Of a stretch of DNA of 64,000 nucleotides, positions 1-11,413 are shown piece by piece. Positions within the stretch are counted from its first letter, which is position 1; every line of letters begins with the position of its first letter. Made by a program: the position numbers and the translations under genes. This DNA comes from Aquanectria penicillioides (lineage: Eukaryota > Ascomycota > Sordariomycetes > Hypocreales > Nectriaceae), in contig PYIU01000002.1 of assembly GCA_003415625.1 (NCBI GenBank), positions 558,001 through 622,000 of the forward strand. The letters run 5' to 3'. Below the pieces are notes generated by a model that was given only the letters and a program-made list of their open reading frames with translations, ran no database searches and was not told where the DNA came from.

Positions 1-196
1 CCAGATCAATTGGGATTTGTAAGGAGCAGCTAGATAGTGGTCGCAGAATGCAGTCACCTATTTACAGTGCAGGGATTCCCTTGTGAGGATACGTGGCCTT
101 AAGACCTAGGCCCATAAGGCCCCCAAGGTCGGCTTGTGGCCGGCCGCTATATCTATAGCGGCGACTACCTTTGCCTGGCTGCTATATCCGTTAACA
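1..196 (-). repeat. 3' LTR of the copia element (partial, cut by window edge)
   Basis: This stretch aligns without gaps to 5247-5442 (constant offset 5246); nearly all differences seen are transitions, as RIP produces. Read on the minus strand it begins TGTTAACGG, a usual LTR terminus. It is preceded on that strand by a polypurine tract, so it is the 3' LTR of a minus-strand element. Judging from the complete partner, about 61 bases lie beyond the left edge of the window. Confidence 0.85.
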
Positions 197-204
197 CTCC
201 CTCC
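197..204 (-). other. polypurine tract of the copia element
   Basis: On the minus strand the bases GGAGGGAG abut the 3' LTR start (TGTTAACGG). This is the expected place for the plus-strand primer of an LTR retrotransposon and fixes the element's orientation. It remains GC-rich while the interior has decayed. Confidence 0.75.
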
Positions 205-1378
205 AAGCCCGACCGAGGGCTTGTCCTTAGGTGCTATTATAAGGCTATCCTAACTTTCCTTATGTATATATTTTTTATATAATTGTGGAGTTATTCTTTT
301 TTTATTGCTAGGGCAATTATTTACTTAAGTAGGACTTTTTTGCTATAGCTAAAGGTATTGCTATAAGCTTTTATAGGTACTATTTATATTTGCCTTAATG
401 TTTTTAGTATAGTACTTTCTTTAATTTTAGCCTTAATCTTAAGGTATTAATAAAAAAGCAATATAATAGGCCTATTAATAGCTTTATAAGTATATTAATA
501 ATATTTTTAGTAAAAAGAATATATTATAGTTTAACTATACTATTTTTAATAGCCTTTTTTATAAAGTAATACTATATTTAAATATACTTTATATAGATAT
601 AGAATTTAAAGTTATATATTAGCTTTATAGTGCTTTAGTTATTTATAAAGATTACTATTAAGGCAATTAATAGACTATTAAGTTCCTTTATAAAGCTCTT
701 TATTTATATAATTTATAATATTGCCTTTATTAATATATAGTATTTAGCTTTTATTAAGGACTTTACTATAGTCTTTTAATATTTATTAAACTATATAATT
801 AAGCCTTTATTTATAAAGAATATATATTTTTTAGTTAATTATACTATCTTTAGGCAGCTAGTATAGTTAGAATTATAATAGCTATAAAGATTAAATAAAT
901 TGCTATATAACTCTTTCTTAAGGCAATAATAATAAATAGAGTAATTAAGGCTCCCTTTAATATATTATAGCATTTTTCTTATAGCCTTAAGTTATTATTT
1001 ATTTAAGCTATTTAAAAAGTATGCCTAAAGACTATATATAAAGGCTAAATTAGGCTGGCTTTACTATAAGAGATAGTTAACTTTTTTTATTATTAATATA
1101 TATTCTTTACTAATAGCCTTTATATTAAAAATATTAATTGCTTTAATTAAATAGTAGGTTTTTATTTCTATTAATATATTTATAGCTTTATAGTTAGGAT
1201 ATTTAAATTGCTTAAAAATGCTTATTATATAATCTCTTTATAATAGTATAAGCAATCTATCTTTTTCTATTATAATAGCTATATTTAAAAAGAGCTTAAG
1301 AAATTTAAATAATTTTATCTTTACTTTTTATATAAGTTTATTAATAAAGGTATTTATATCCTTATTATTATTAATAAT

Positions 1379-1399
1379 TATAAGTATATTATTTATATA
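1379..1399 (-). pseudogene. reverse transcriptase active-site relic
   Basis: Seven codons on the minus strand read Y-I-N-N-I-L-I. Reversing G-to-A changes gives the copia RT box Y-V-D-D-I-L-I. Loss of both catalytic aspartates means no activity is possible. Stop codons surround it in all frames. Confidence 0.75.
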
Positions 1400-3879
1400 T
1401 ATAGCTATAATAATCTCCCTTACCTAATCTATATAGACTATAGTATTGCTCTATAGCCTTTTAAGGCCTAATTTATTAAATATCTTCTTTAATTTCTTTT
1501 ATTACTATTAGGCACTTTACTTAAGGCTATATAGGGCTATAAGCAATTATATAATATACTTAATGCTTTATTTATAGCTTACTTTTTTAGCTAAGTGTTT
1601 ATACTTTAGATCCTTAAAGAATTTATTAAGTAAAGGGAAAGTTATAATATAAATATCTTCTTTTAGCTTTTTATTTAAGTATACTATAATTATATTATTT
1701 TATAATAGCTTTTTTTAATCTATATAGTATAAGCAAATAGTATCCTCTAAAAGTTAGCTCTTATAGTTAAAAAGAAGGTCTTTTAATAATTAATACCTTT
1801 CTTTTGCATAAAGCTATATACTATAAGTTAAGCTTTATATATAACTATTATACTATTTTTATCTCTTTTATATTAATTTATTTACTTTACTATAAGTAGT
1901 CTTTTGCCTTTTAGTAACTCTTTCTTTAGGATAAATTTAAGTATGCCTTTATTAATAAAGGTATAAATCTTCTTAAAGAATGCCTCCCTTTAAAGATTGG
2001 CATTTAGCTAGTTAAGAGCATTATAGACTATAGCTAGATTAGTATTAGTATAGGCAGCTAGAATCTACTTTTTTATAGCTATTACTAATATTATAAAGTA
2101 TCTCTTAAAGTTATTAAATGCTTTTTTTAGCTATAATTAAATAATCTCTTTATCTTTTGCTATAAGCAGTAAAATAGGCTTATAGAATACTATATATATT
2201 ATTATAATAACTTTTTTTATTTTAGGGTTTTAAATCCTATATGCTTTAATTCCTTAAAATTCTATAAGAATTTCTTTCTAACTATAAGGCAGTATCTTCT
2301 TAAATCTATTGCACTTTTTCTATTTAATATAAATAAATGCCTTTAACCCTAAAATCTATAGATACTTAATGCTTAATATATATTTCTTTTTTAGGATTAA
2401 ATCTATAAAGTAAACCTTATAAAGGGTCTTTTAGTTTAGTAACCTTATTGCTATAATATTAGCAATATATATAACTATAAGGATAATCTCTCCCTATAGC
2501 TTAAAAGGGATATTTATTACTATTATTATACTTTTTACTTTCTTTTAGATTGTATAGTTTGCCTATTTAGTAAAGCCATTCTATTTATAGCTATATAGCG
2601 GTATAATAATTATAGAGATTTCTATTTTTAAGAGGAGTTTATTAATCTTTTTATTAATAAATTTATAGCTATTATTAAACTATATCTTTTAGGGTAGACT
2701 ATAGGCTATAATAGTTTTAAATACTAAAAGATCTTCTTTCATTAAGGTAATAGTATTGCTTTTCTTTTTAAGTAAATTGCTATAAAAGTAATAGCTTTTA
2801 TTATTAGTTATAAGCTTAAAATACCTCTTTCTATTATATATATATAAACTTAACTCTATAAGGTCTATATAAAAGAGGTTAAGTATACAGTCTACTCTCT
2901 TTTATAGTATCTTTAGTAAAAACCTTATGCTTTTAGCAAGCTTATAGTCTTTATAGGGTATATTAAGCAGCTTATAATTATTAAGCCTACTTTTTATAAC
3001 CTTAAAGGTATAGTTAAGGGCTTTTTAATCTATATAAGTAAGTCTTTAGTGCTATATCCTTACCTTAAACTATTCTATTTATATTAGCATTATTTTAGAA
3101 GTAAAGTAATAGCTTATTATACCTTTTATTGCTTTAAGTAAAAACTTTTAATTAAGGATATTAAGGGTTATAAAGATCTTACTATTACTATTAAAGATCT
3201 TATTCTTAATTATATAACTGCTAAAAAAATAGACTTTTTTACTAAAGATTATATTTAGTAAAAAATCTTTAATAAGGATTGTATCTTTAAGTATTATAGT
3301 TTTTATTCTCTTTCCCTTTATAAATAGCATAACTATTGCTATTTCTATAGCTATAGGGTATATAGTGCCTTTATCTATAAGAATTGATATTGTTTTATTA
3401 AGTTTATACTATTTATCTTCTTTAAACTATTTAAAGTTATTAATAGTATATATATTAGCTCTTAAGTTCTAAAGCTAATAGTCTTTTTGGTTAATAAGGC
3501 CTAATTCTATAGATATTAAAATAGTAATAAAGTTACTATTTCCCTTAGCCTTTAGTATAGCATTATTATTAATATTAAGGGGACTATATAATTGCTATTT
3601 TAGTAGGCTAAAAATTATTGCTATAGCTACCTTTTCTACTAATAATCTTATAAAAGTATTATTAAAGAACTTTTTTGCTTTTAAGCCTTTATAGTATATA
3701 AAAATAGCATTATTATTATTATTAAAGTTATCTTTAGCTTCCTTTATATTTTTAGCACTTTATTTATTTAATTCTATATATAGAGCAGTCTTTTTAGTCT
3801 TTTTAGTAGTTTTATTATTATTATTTTTTTTCTTTAACCTTTTATTTTTATTGCTTTTACTCTTTTTCTATAAAAATAG

Positions 3880-3921
3880 GCAGTTCTTTATAATATAACC
3901 TTTTTAATTATAGTTAAAGTA
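3880..3921 (-). pseudogene. gag zinc-knuckle (CCHC) relic
   Basis: Fourteen minus-strand codons preserve CX2CX4HX4C spacing when TAC/TAT codons are taken as RIP-mutated TGC/TGT/CAT and one TAA as mutated CAA. This marks the nucleocapsid part of gag and, with the RT relic nearer the 3' LTR, gives the gag-pol order. Confidence 0.72.
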
Positions 3922-5171
3922 TTTACTACTTTTAGGATCTTTTCTATAGTTATTCTTTTTATTTAATTAAGCATTTATTTATATGCCTTTTTTATTACTA
4001 AAATCTTTACTTTTCTTTTAGAAAGTCTATAGACTTTTAGCTTTATTAATAAGGTCTTTCTATATTTTATAGATAGATTAGTATTTTCCCTTTTGCTTAT
4101 AATTGCATTAAAGTGCATTTTACTTAAAAAAGACCTTTTTAATACTATTTATAAACCTTATCTTTTTTTAGTATTTAAGGAGCTTATTGCTAGCTTTAAT
4201 AATACTATTTGCAATATAATAGAAGTTATTAATATAACTTTAGACCCTTTATAGTTTCTTTAGAGTTAAAGACTTTAATTTTTAATAAAGATTAGCTAAA
4301 CTTTATTAAAACTTTATATTATTATATCTTTTTATTAATAGCTTAATGGCCTTTATATTAATCTTTACTAAAAATAATAATAGCTTTAGTTTCTATAAAA
4401 TTGCTATTTTTATAGTAGCAATTAAATGTATTTCTTTTAAATATAAAATTTTAATCTTTTTATATTACTTAATAGCAATTATAGTATAAAAGAGATATTT
4501 CTTTTAAATAGCTTAATTCTTTAATCCCTTAAGTATATTATCTCCCTTTATCTTAAAGTTAAAATTAATAAAATTCTTAATTTTAATTAATTATAAATTT
4601 ATAATTTTCTTTTTGCTTAAAGTAGGCTTTATTAATATCTCTTTATTCCTTAAGAAACTAAATATTTTATCTAAAGCTTTTAAGGGCTCCTTTAAGGTAT
4701 AAAAGAGTTAGCTTCTTTAATACTTAAAGCTTTTATCTTTATTATTTTTTACTTTAGATTTTAATTTATCTTTAAGTTATATTTTATACCTAATTTTTAA
4801 TTTATTTTTAGTCTTTTAATTAAAGTGCTTTTATAGCTTTTATATTTACTATATTATCTTTATTATTTACTATATTATAATGCTTAAATTTAGCTAAATC
4901 TTCTATAGGTCCCTTTTAATAGGCTTTATTAATCTTTTAAAAAGAAATAAAAAATCCTTAAAATTATCTTTTTTTTTAATAAAATCTTCTTTATTATTAG
5001 TCTATTTAATTACTTTAATAATAGGGATTAGCTTTAGGGCTAGCTTTAAAGCTATTACTTAAATTTTAGGACTTTAATTAATTAATATTATAAGCACTAA
5101 CTTTAAGGGATAAACTTTAGGTTAATTTAAACCTTTTAAATAGCTACAATTTCTTTTTAAATTAAAGCTTT

Positions 5172-5184
5172 AGGCTTATAACCT
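5172..5184 (-). other. primer binding site, initiator tRNA-Met half-molecule type
   Basis: Immediately inside the 5' LTR the minus strand reads AGGTTATAAGCCT. Allowing RIP transitions it matches GGGTTATGAGCCC, the complement of the anticodon-arm region of eukaryotic initiator tRNA-Met, which copia-type elements use as an internal, half-tRNA primer. The match is recalled from general knowledge of tRNA-iMet rather than computed here. Confidence 0.6.
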
Positions 5185-5185
5185 A

Positions 5186-5442
5186 TAAACAATATATAGG
5201 CATATATAGGGACAGTTATAACAGGCAATATACGCAATAGGTCGGTCTAGATTAATTAGGATTTATAAGGAGCAGCTAGATAGTAGTTGCAGAATGCAAT
5301 TACCTATTTATAGTGCAGGGATTCCCTTATGAGGATATATGGCCTTAAGACCTAGGCCTATAAGGCCCCTAAGGTCGGCTTGTGGCCGGCTGCTATGTTT
5401 GTAGCGGCGACTACCTTTGCCTGGCCGCTATATCCGTTAACA
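5186..5442 (-). repeat. 5' LTR of the copia element (complete, about 257 bp)
   Basis: The outer end at 5442 is the complement of TGTTAACGG; the inner end is placed where the primer binding site begins, with the terminal CA apparently decayed to TA. It keeps more GC than the interior. The flanking bases after 5442 read CTAAC, one half of a possible target-site duplication whose partner lies outside the window. Confidence 0.8.
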
Positions 5443-6282
5443 CTAACAAACATGCATAGAATTTTGAGCGCTGATGTGATTAGGATAAAGGAACCGATGA
5501 GTATAATCTTTCTTTGCTTGAGCTTGATTACGTTCTTGTCCTTCATTGGATGGATGCACTACTAAGTGCAAAGAGGGAAGCCTGCTTTGATTCTAAATTC
5601 GCTTTGGAAGAACGCGACCTTCTCTAGCATATGCGCCACAATTGCTTTGTCTTTTGCTGTGATCAACTCAATGGAACTCTTTTGCAGCTTATTGTAAGTT
5701 TTCACACGCATTAACTACTCTTTTCTAATACATCTTAGTTTCCAAGAAGTACAGCATCTCCCAGCTCTGCAGGCGTCTATACAAATTATTCCTGGCACAG
5801 CGGTTGGCGTTATCATGAATCTCGTTATGGGATTCTTTGTCCACAAAATCCCTGCCATTTGGATTGTTACGGTGACATCGGTACTTACTGCCGTGGCCCC
5901 CCTGCTCATGGCAGTTGTCCAGCCTACCAATTCATACTGGGGTAATGCATTTGTAGCGCAGTTGTTGCAACCCATTAGCTGCGATGCGCTTTTCACTGTC
6001 GGTCTCATTATTATCACAGACGTTTTCCCTGAGGATACGCAAGCACTGGCCGGAGCTGTCTTCAACACGGCATCCCAGTTTGGCAGTGCTCTAGGCCTGG
6101 CCATCTTGCAAGTAATCTCGACCATGATTACAAACGAACAAAAGGGGAAAGAGGAAGCTTTGGCCCTGATGGAAGGATACCGAGCCAGCTTTTGGACCAT
6201 GTTTGCGTTTATGATGTTCTGCACGGCGATTGGCGTTCTTGGGCTTAGGAAAACGGGGAAAATTGGATTGAAGAGAGATTGA
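5443..6282 (+). pseudogene. MFS drug-efflux-type transporter, C-terminal fragment
   Basis: The sequence after the LTR encodes the last membrane segments of a major facilitator (DHA2-like) transporter: a segment ending near FIGWMH, the family-like stretch RGKPALILNSLW, several helices, and a basic cytoplasmic tail ending about residue 155 of the last open stretch. An intron at 5694-5738 (GTAAGT to TTAG) joins CSL to FFQEVQHLPALQ in frame. The 5' part is missing because the copia element lies where it should be; the rest would be left of the window. There is also an in-frame TAA after GWMHY (5561-5563), one transition from CAA, compatible with RIP leaking from the element. It is therefore a dead remnant. 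The substrate cannot be inferred. Confidence 0.8.
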
Positions 6283-6662
6283 TTCAGGAGATCTATTAGG
6301 TTATGCCGTACCATACCTTATATACAGGTCACAAGTGTATTTAGAGTGAGTATCAAAATAGAGGAGCTTAAAGCTCTCCATTCATTTGTTTTAATTGAGC
6401 TTCAACCGTGTACTCAGGTGAACTAGTCCCCAGAGAGCGGCAGGTTACCCCTATTGGATAGGTGGTCTGGATGTAATAGAATATGTACATAGGATTCTGA
6501 GGTTCCTGTTCCAGGTCCTGACGTTATGATACTAAAAAAAAAGTTGGTCGAGTCGTCATTCCTGTCTCTAACATGTCGCCGAAATCTCTTCGGAGATACT
6601 TTTATTCTCAACAACATCGCTTTTCATTTACACCGGTTGCCATCTGCGATAGATGCAGCAAC
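6283..6662. other. intergenic, nothing recognised
   Basis: About 380 bp between the transporter remnant and the 3' end of the Ca2+/H+ exchanger gene. No open frame with family features and no tRNA is visible. It probably holds the 3' UTR of the exchanger. Confidence 0.6.
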
Positions 6663-8831
6663 TCAATCATCGGATGGCGGAGACAAGTAAGCTCCGACAC
6701 TGGCTATGTCAATACTTTGCGCAGGTGCCAAAAGGGATAATACTTACGTGATGATTCCATAACAGGCGCACATCAATGCCCCCTTGAGTCCGATAGTTCT
6801 CAAGTTAATGCCACCTTCGTTAAGAACCAAAAGAATGATCAAAAGCACCGTCCCAACAAGGGTAGTGGTTTCGAAGTAGTTGAAGGTGAGCTCCAACTTG
6901 CGGTGCATCACCCACCCAGCAATGACAGTCAGAGGGGTTACACACAGGGCGATTTGGATGGCTGAGCCAACAGCAACCGCAACTGCGAGGTCGAGTTTAC
7001 TCCTAGCTGCGACTGTCACCACCGTGACGTATTCTGCAATGTTTCCGACCACTGGCAAAATAATGAGACCAATGACGGCTTCTGACAAGCCACCTTCGTG
7101 TGTTACATCATCAATAGTGCTGACAAGAAATTCGGCACACATAGACATGAGTATCGAAGAAACCATCAGGATGACAACTGAAGCCATCCTTTCGCCCGAC
7201 TTGGCCAGGCGTGGAAAGCTGTGTACCGGCTGCATGTCCGGGCGAGGTGAAAGATCGGGGATGGTGTGAAGCGTAGAGCGACCAGCAATGATCAATCCAG
7301 TGAGAGATGATTCTCTGCTGTGGCCTCGGCTTGAATTGTGGGACGTTGATCGCGAGTTCCTGCGAGCGCGGACGATCTGGTGAGAAGAGCTGGGCCGAGT
7401 GTTGACGCTCGCGCTCCTTCGCCGGGAGCCTTCAGCGGAGCCGTCGCCAGGCTCCGTATCCCTCTCAACAGTGGTGCTCAGTGCAGGCAAGGCATTCGAC
7501 TCATCCGCAAATCGAATTGTGCGAGACGAAGGGATACCATCCTGAACTCGTAGATGGGGAGGGATGTCAACTCGGGGTGCGTGACTGGTTTCGGGGGCTA
7601 AGACCTGGAGAGGGATAGCTTTATCTTTGGTTGAACGCGACTTCATCTCATGAGCGAAGTAGAGAACGTAAATTGACAGGACTATCAATGCTGAGACTCG
7701 GCTCATTGTGAGGGCAGCATCGCTAACTTGGCCTGGCTTATCAAAGGTATAATCAAATGCGGTCTGATTATCTTAGCCCACCTGACTTGTTTGGAGAGTT
7801 GTGGCGTAGGACCTACCGGCATTAACATGACGAAAAGCGCCACGAAAAGTAGGCCAGCTAGTAGTTGCGCTTCCGAGGCATCATAGACAGCTTCGTGGTT
7901 GGTGAAGCTGCTCGCCAGAAGTGCAGAGCCAAGAATCAATAGCAAATTAACCAAGATAGAGCCAAGAATAGAAGCCTGAACGATACGAATGTGGTCGTTG
8001 GCCAAGGCGATGCTTCTCTAGTTAAAACCTGTTGAAACATTGAATAGCCATGAGTGATGAAAACTTACATTCTGTTGGAACTAGGTTAGCTTGGGAAACA
8101 ACATTTGGGAGCAGTGATGTGCTGTGGGCAACTGACAAGATGATCAACTCGACAAGGTTGCCGAGAGTAATGTTCAAAAGGGCCCCAACAGTGTCGCCGG
8201 CTTCGGTCGCAATCCGCTCAGTGGCGTCGGTCAACATGGCGGACAACGGGATAATAGCAATGGCATTGCACGTGAAAACCAAGAGAGGGCTCATCTTGGC
8301 AAAGTAGGTGGCCAGGCCAACGGGGACGAAGATGAGGAGGGAGTTTAGCCATGAGGAAAACAACATGGACTGCAGATGGCCGGTGAAGCCTGTGACGGAG
8401 TGTCCTGCAAAACCGTCATTTTCGGCCAGATCGAAATCTGCTGTTAGTGATTGGGTTTCAAGATCATGCACTCGAGACCATATCCTGTGATGGAGTTGAT
8501 CTCTCATGAAGATGGATACGCGGAGCGCCTTTCGAATTTTGTCTGTGAGGCCCGGGAAGGGATTCGGTCAGCACAAAGTCGCCGGCATGCACAGCAATAA
8601 GAGTTTGTTGCATGGCAGAATGGATAGAGATGGAGGCTTGCCTTTGAAGCCGTAATTGGGCCCACGAGCCTCGTGTCTGTGAGACCTCAGGTCGTCAGAC
8701 GGGCCGGCGGCCGCAGGCAAAAAGGCGGCGGCGCTTTCATCGGCTTGGTCGGCATCATCGCTGCTCGCGCCGGAATCTGAGGAGCCATCGTCCGCTTCGC
8801 ATTTACGGAAGCTATCTGTCACGGTATTCAT
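6663..8831 (-). CDS. vacuolar-type Ca2+/H+ exchanger (CAX/VCX1 family)
   Basis: Exports Ca2+ from cytosol into the vacuole in exchange for protons. Proposed exons (minus strand): 8642-8831, 8520-8542, 8137-8369, 7817-8012, 6748-7763, 6663-6699, giving 564 codons. Two copies of the CAX signature are visible: GDTVGALLNITLGNLVELI in the first half and EAVIGLIILPVVGNIAEYV in the second, each with the conserved GN and acidic residue needed for cation binding. About ten membrane segments surround a long Ser/Arg-rich cytoplasmic loop (codons of 7250-7640). An acidic, Ser/Asp-rich N-terminal tail precedes the first helix. The first intron begins GCAAGC, a GC-AG intron. The 150-bp intron 8370-8519 is in frame and stop-free, so a longer N-terminus is possible. 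The start is M-N-T-V at 8829-8831; an upstream ATG at 8877-8879 is also in frame. The 8013-8136 intron borders are the least certain. Confidence 0.9.
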
Positions 8832-11413
8832 TTGCGAAAGAGCGGACAGCCTACTCGGCCAAAGGTTGTCGATGATCAAAGATCAAAGCAAGAGGTCGAG
8901 AGAGGCCAGATCACGAGGGAGGGAAAAAAAGGCGTAAAGAATAGAATGCGAATGTGCCAATTTAGCGCGCCGGCGTCAGCAGCCCCTTTAATTATTACCG
9001 TTGACAAAATAAGGCCCAATACGGCATCGAGCCGAAAACGGCAGGCTTATGGAGGCGCCCGGTGGGGATGGGGGCTCGCGTTTGGGGCTCGCTGTTTGGC
9101 TCTTTAGAGGACTTTGGAAGAGCAGCTTATGCTCTGGTGCTTGGCGAGCGTTTTGGTCAAGGCCAAGACCAAGACCAGGAGCTGCACGGGAGCAGTAGCA
9201 GCAGAGGTAATCACGATGTGAGCCCCAATACATCTGCGGATGCACAGCTCTACCACCAACCGAACTGCCAACTAAGAGCAACGCTCGCATTGTCATGTTT
9301 GGCCACCGCCAGGAGACAGCGGGGTAGCGCATACCATTCCAGCGGCATTCATTCCAGCGGCATTCCGGGGCACTGCTACGGACCTGTACGCGGATACGAT
9401 ACGGCGGACGCCTCCAACCCTTGACGTCACGAACCCTCGCCGCGAGCTCCATCGCAGCATCTCCGCAACCGTTTCGAGGCCGTCACCACCTCGACTGCTC
9501 CTCAATCCGCGGCTTCTTGAGCCACGGCCGCCCAAGTGGAGCGTCTGGCGAAGCGTGGCTTCCACATTGGCAGCCCCCTTTTCCGCAATCTCAACTCCAG
9601 GCGCCCGTTATTTCGCGGGTCTCGGCTAGCGCGACTCAGGAACGCGGATTCGGGTGCACACATGATTAGTCTAATTAATTGGTCGCGCGGTTCGTTCGGA
9701 AGCCGCCAATTTCAATCGTCCACTTTCTCACTCGCCTCGTCTCGTGCTGCAGCCAGCCACGGCCCTGGCCGGTCAAGAAACACAGGCCTGGGACGGTCAA
9801 GGGTGGCTTTTCCCCTCCATCCGTGTCATCCGCCTCATTGAGAAATAAAAATTGAAATAAAGCAAGTGGAGGAGAGCCGGGGAAAAGAGAGCGAGAATCC
9901 GCGTTTACGAGCAATCCCCATTCTTTTTTTTTCTTTTCCTTCCTACTGAGACTCAATGCAGTACGATATCCCAATAGAAGCACTCCCATGGTTTATCTGC
10001 TGCGCTCAACCGTAGTGGAGACCCAAACAACTGCTCAAAGCACGCACATGGCATTGAATCACCAACGCTCGCATCCATATCGGTCATGCAGACTCGGGAG
10101 ATACTATCCCTTGTAAAACGTCGCGTATGTTTCATCAATACTCCGTACACACGCGACACCAGTATCATCACCATTGATAGTGTTTCAACCTTATCGTACC
10201 GCCTCCCTCAACAAACTTCCCACGCGTGATTAACCTTTCTTGGCATTGAAGCCCTCCTCCATTCGTCCATACCGCCTTCATATCACTTACCAATCATCTG
10301 CCAACATGTACAAGTCAATCGAGACTCAGTAAGCAGGTCACGACTTTCACCATGCCCTCAGGCCAAGTACGTGGTGTTTCTCAACTTGAGCTAAGCAAGA
10401 GTCATCACGCGACCTTTTCTGACCATAGCTCAAAGAAAAGAAGAGCGTGTAGAGTATTTTACAAGGACGACTTGACGAGACATGGCAGAGAGCGGATACT
10501 TGTAAAAAAAAATAGTTAGCTCTGGATAGTCCCAGATCCCAATGGCTGGCACAGCACGAAGCAGCCAACCATCGCGCGCCAGTTCGCCCAAAGAATCGAT
10601 CCCACGCTACGGATGCTTCCCTGAAAGCTGGGGGGTTCTCGAACTGTTCGGGTGGCGTTTTGCAGATTGCATTCGCCCTGCCGCTTGGTTCGCTCGTAGC
10701 CTCCCACGCTCTCAAATCATGCATCCCACCCGCCCCCGAAGAGGATGCCCATTCTATCAAATAATAACAGCATACTCTGAATTTGTTTCCAATAAGAATC
10801 CGTTTTGGGCCACAGAACCCACTGTTTGGAGCACTATCCCGATGCTACTATTTCGTTATCCAGCGCGTTGATGTCGCTATATATAAAGCCCCTGCATTAG
10901 ATAACGTCATTACACCCATACATAATACCATAGTATCCCAACGGCTCAGCCATCCCGAAGCTAATTGATGTTCCGAAGATTGTTTTAGGAAAAAAAAACC
11001 CTTAGTCTCAACTCCCCACAGGATCCCCAGATCAGTCGAGGTCGCCATGTCTCCATATTGTGATCCTGCATCTCCGCATCCTAGGCCCGGTGTTTCTCAA
11101 GCAAGTGGCCCAGCGTAGTTATTCAAACCGCATGTTCGGTGATATGAAGTGGGCCGATCCTGTGGGATGTCCGAAAATGTGCTTCGAATTGACATGTTGG
11201 TTAAACTTCATCCTGAGCAAGAGAGGGTCGATGCGATTGTGCCATCGTGCCCCGTTTTCACGAACGCTATGTCTCTCGTGATTGTGGAATTCGGTGGTCA
11301 CTGCGCCTCGCGATATTTAATAGCATCCAAAAAGTAAAGTTGCTTAGCTCTCTTCTTCATTGAATCGATAGAGAAAGGCTGGGTTTCTATAAGCGCCTCT
11401 CGAGCAAGTCAAA
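8832..11413. other. intergenic, no supportable gene
   Basis: About 2.6 kb between the exchanger (leftward) and the amino acid permease (rightward), so it carries two divergent promoters. Open frames occur on both strands but overlap each other, lack family motifs and fit GC-rich chance frames. An 11-bp imperfect direct repeat (ATTCCAGCGGC, twice) lies near 9337-9362. Confidence 0.6.

Larger units (their letters stand above)
1..5442 (-). mobile_element. RIP-inactivated Ty1/copia LTR retrotransposon
   Basis: Two LTRs enclose about 5 kb of extremely AT-rich DNA with no long open frame. Read on the minus strand, family landmarks survive in order. Just inside the 5' LTR is a candidate primer binding site (5172-5184). 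At 3880-3921 is a gag zinc-knuckle relic with CX2CX4HX4C spacing in which several Cys and His codons have become Tyr. At 1379-1399 is a reverse transcriptase active-site relic, Y-I-N-N-I-L-I, where the family has Y-V-D-D-I-L-I. A purine tract precedes the 3' LTR. Every change is a G-to-A or C-to-T transition, as expected of RIP. Gag zinc knuckle at the 5' end, RT at about three quarters of the length and a half-tRNA-type primer site fit Ty1/copia better than Ty3. Integrase and RNase H could not be located by eye. The element cannot be coding. Confidence 0.88.

Noticed and set aside
3148..3330. 60-codon frame in the AT-rich interior
   Set aside because: Composition is Ile/Lys/Phe-rich as expected of RIP-decayed AT DNA, and it lies inside the dead retrotransposon.
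5715..6314. 199-codon minus-strand frame opposite the MFS fragment
   Set aside because: The plus strand encodes recognisable transporter helices across the same bases; the minus frame is its shadow.
8988..9452. GC-rich frames on both strands upstream of the exchanger
   Set aside because: Overlap in several frames, no motifs, internal short repeat; most likely promoter DNA.
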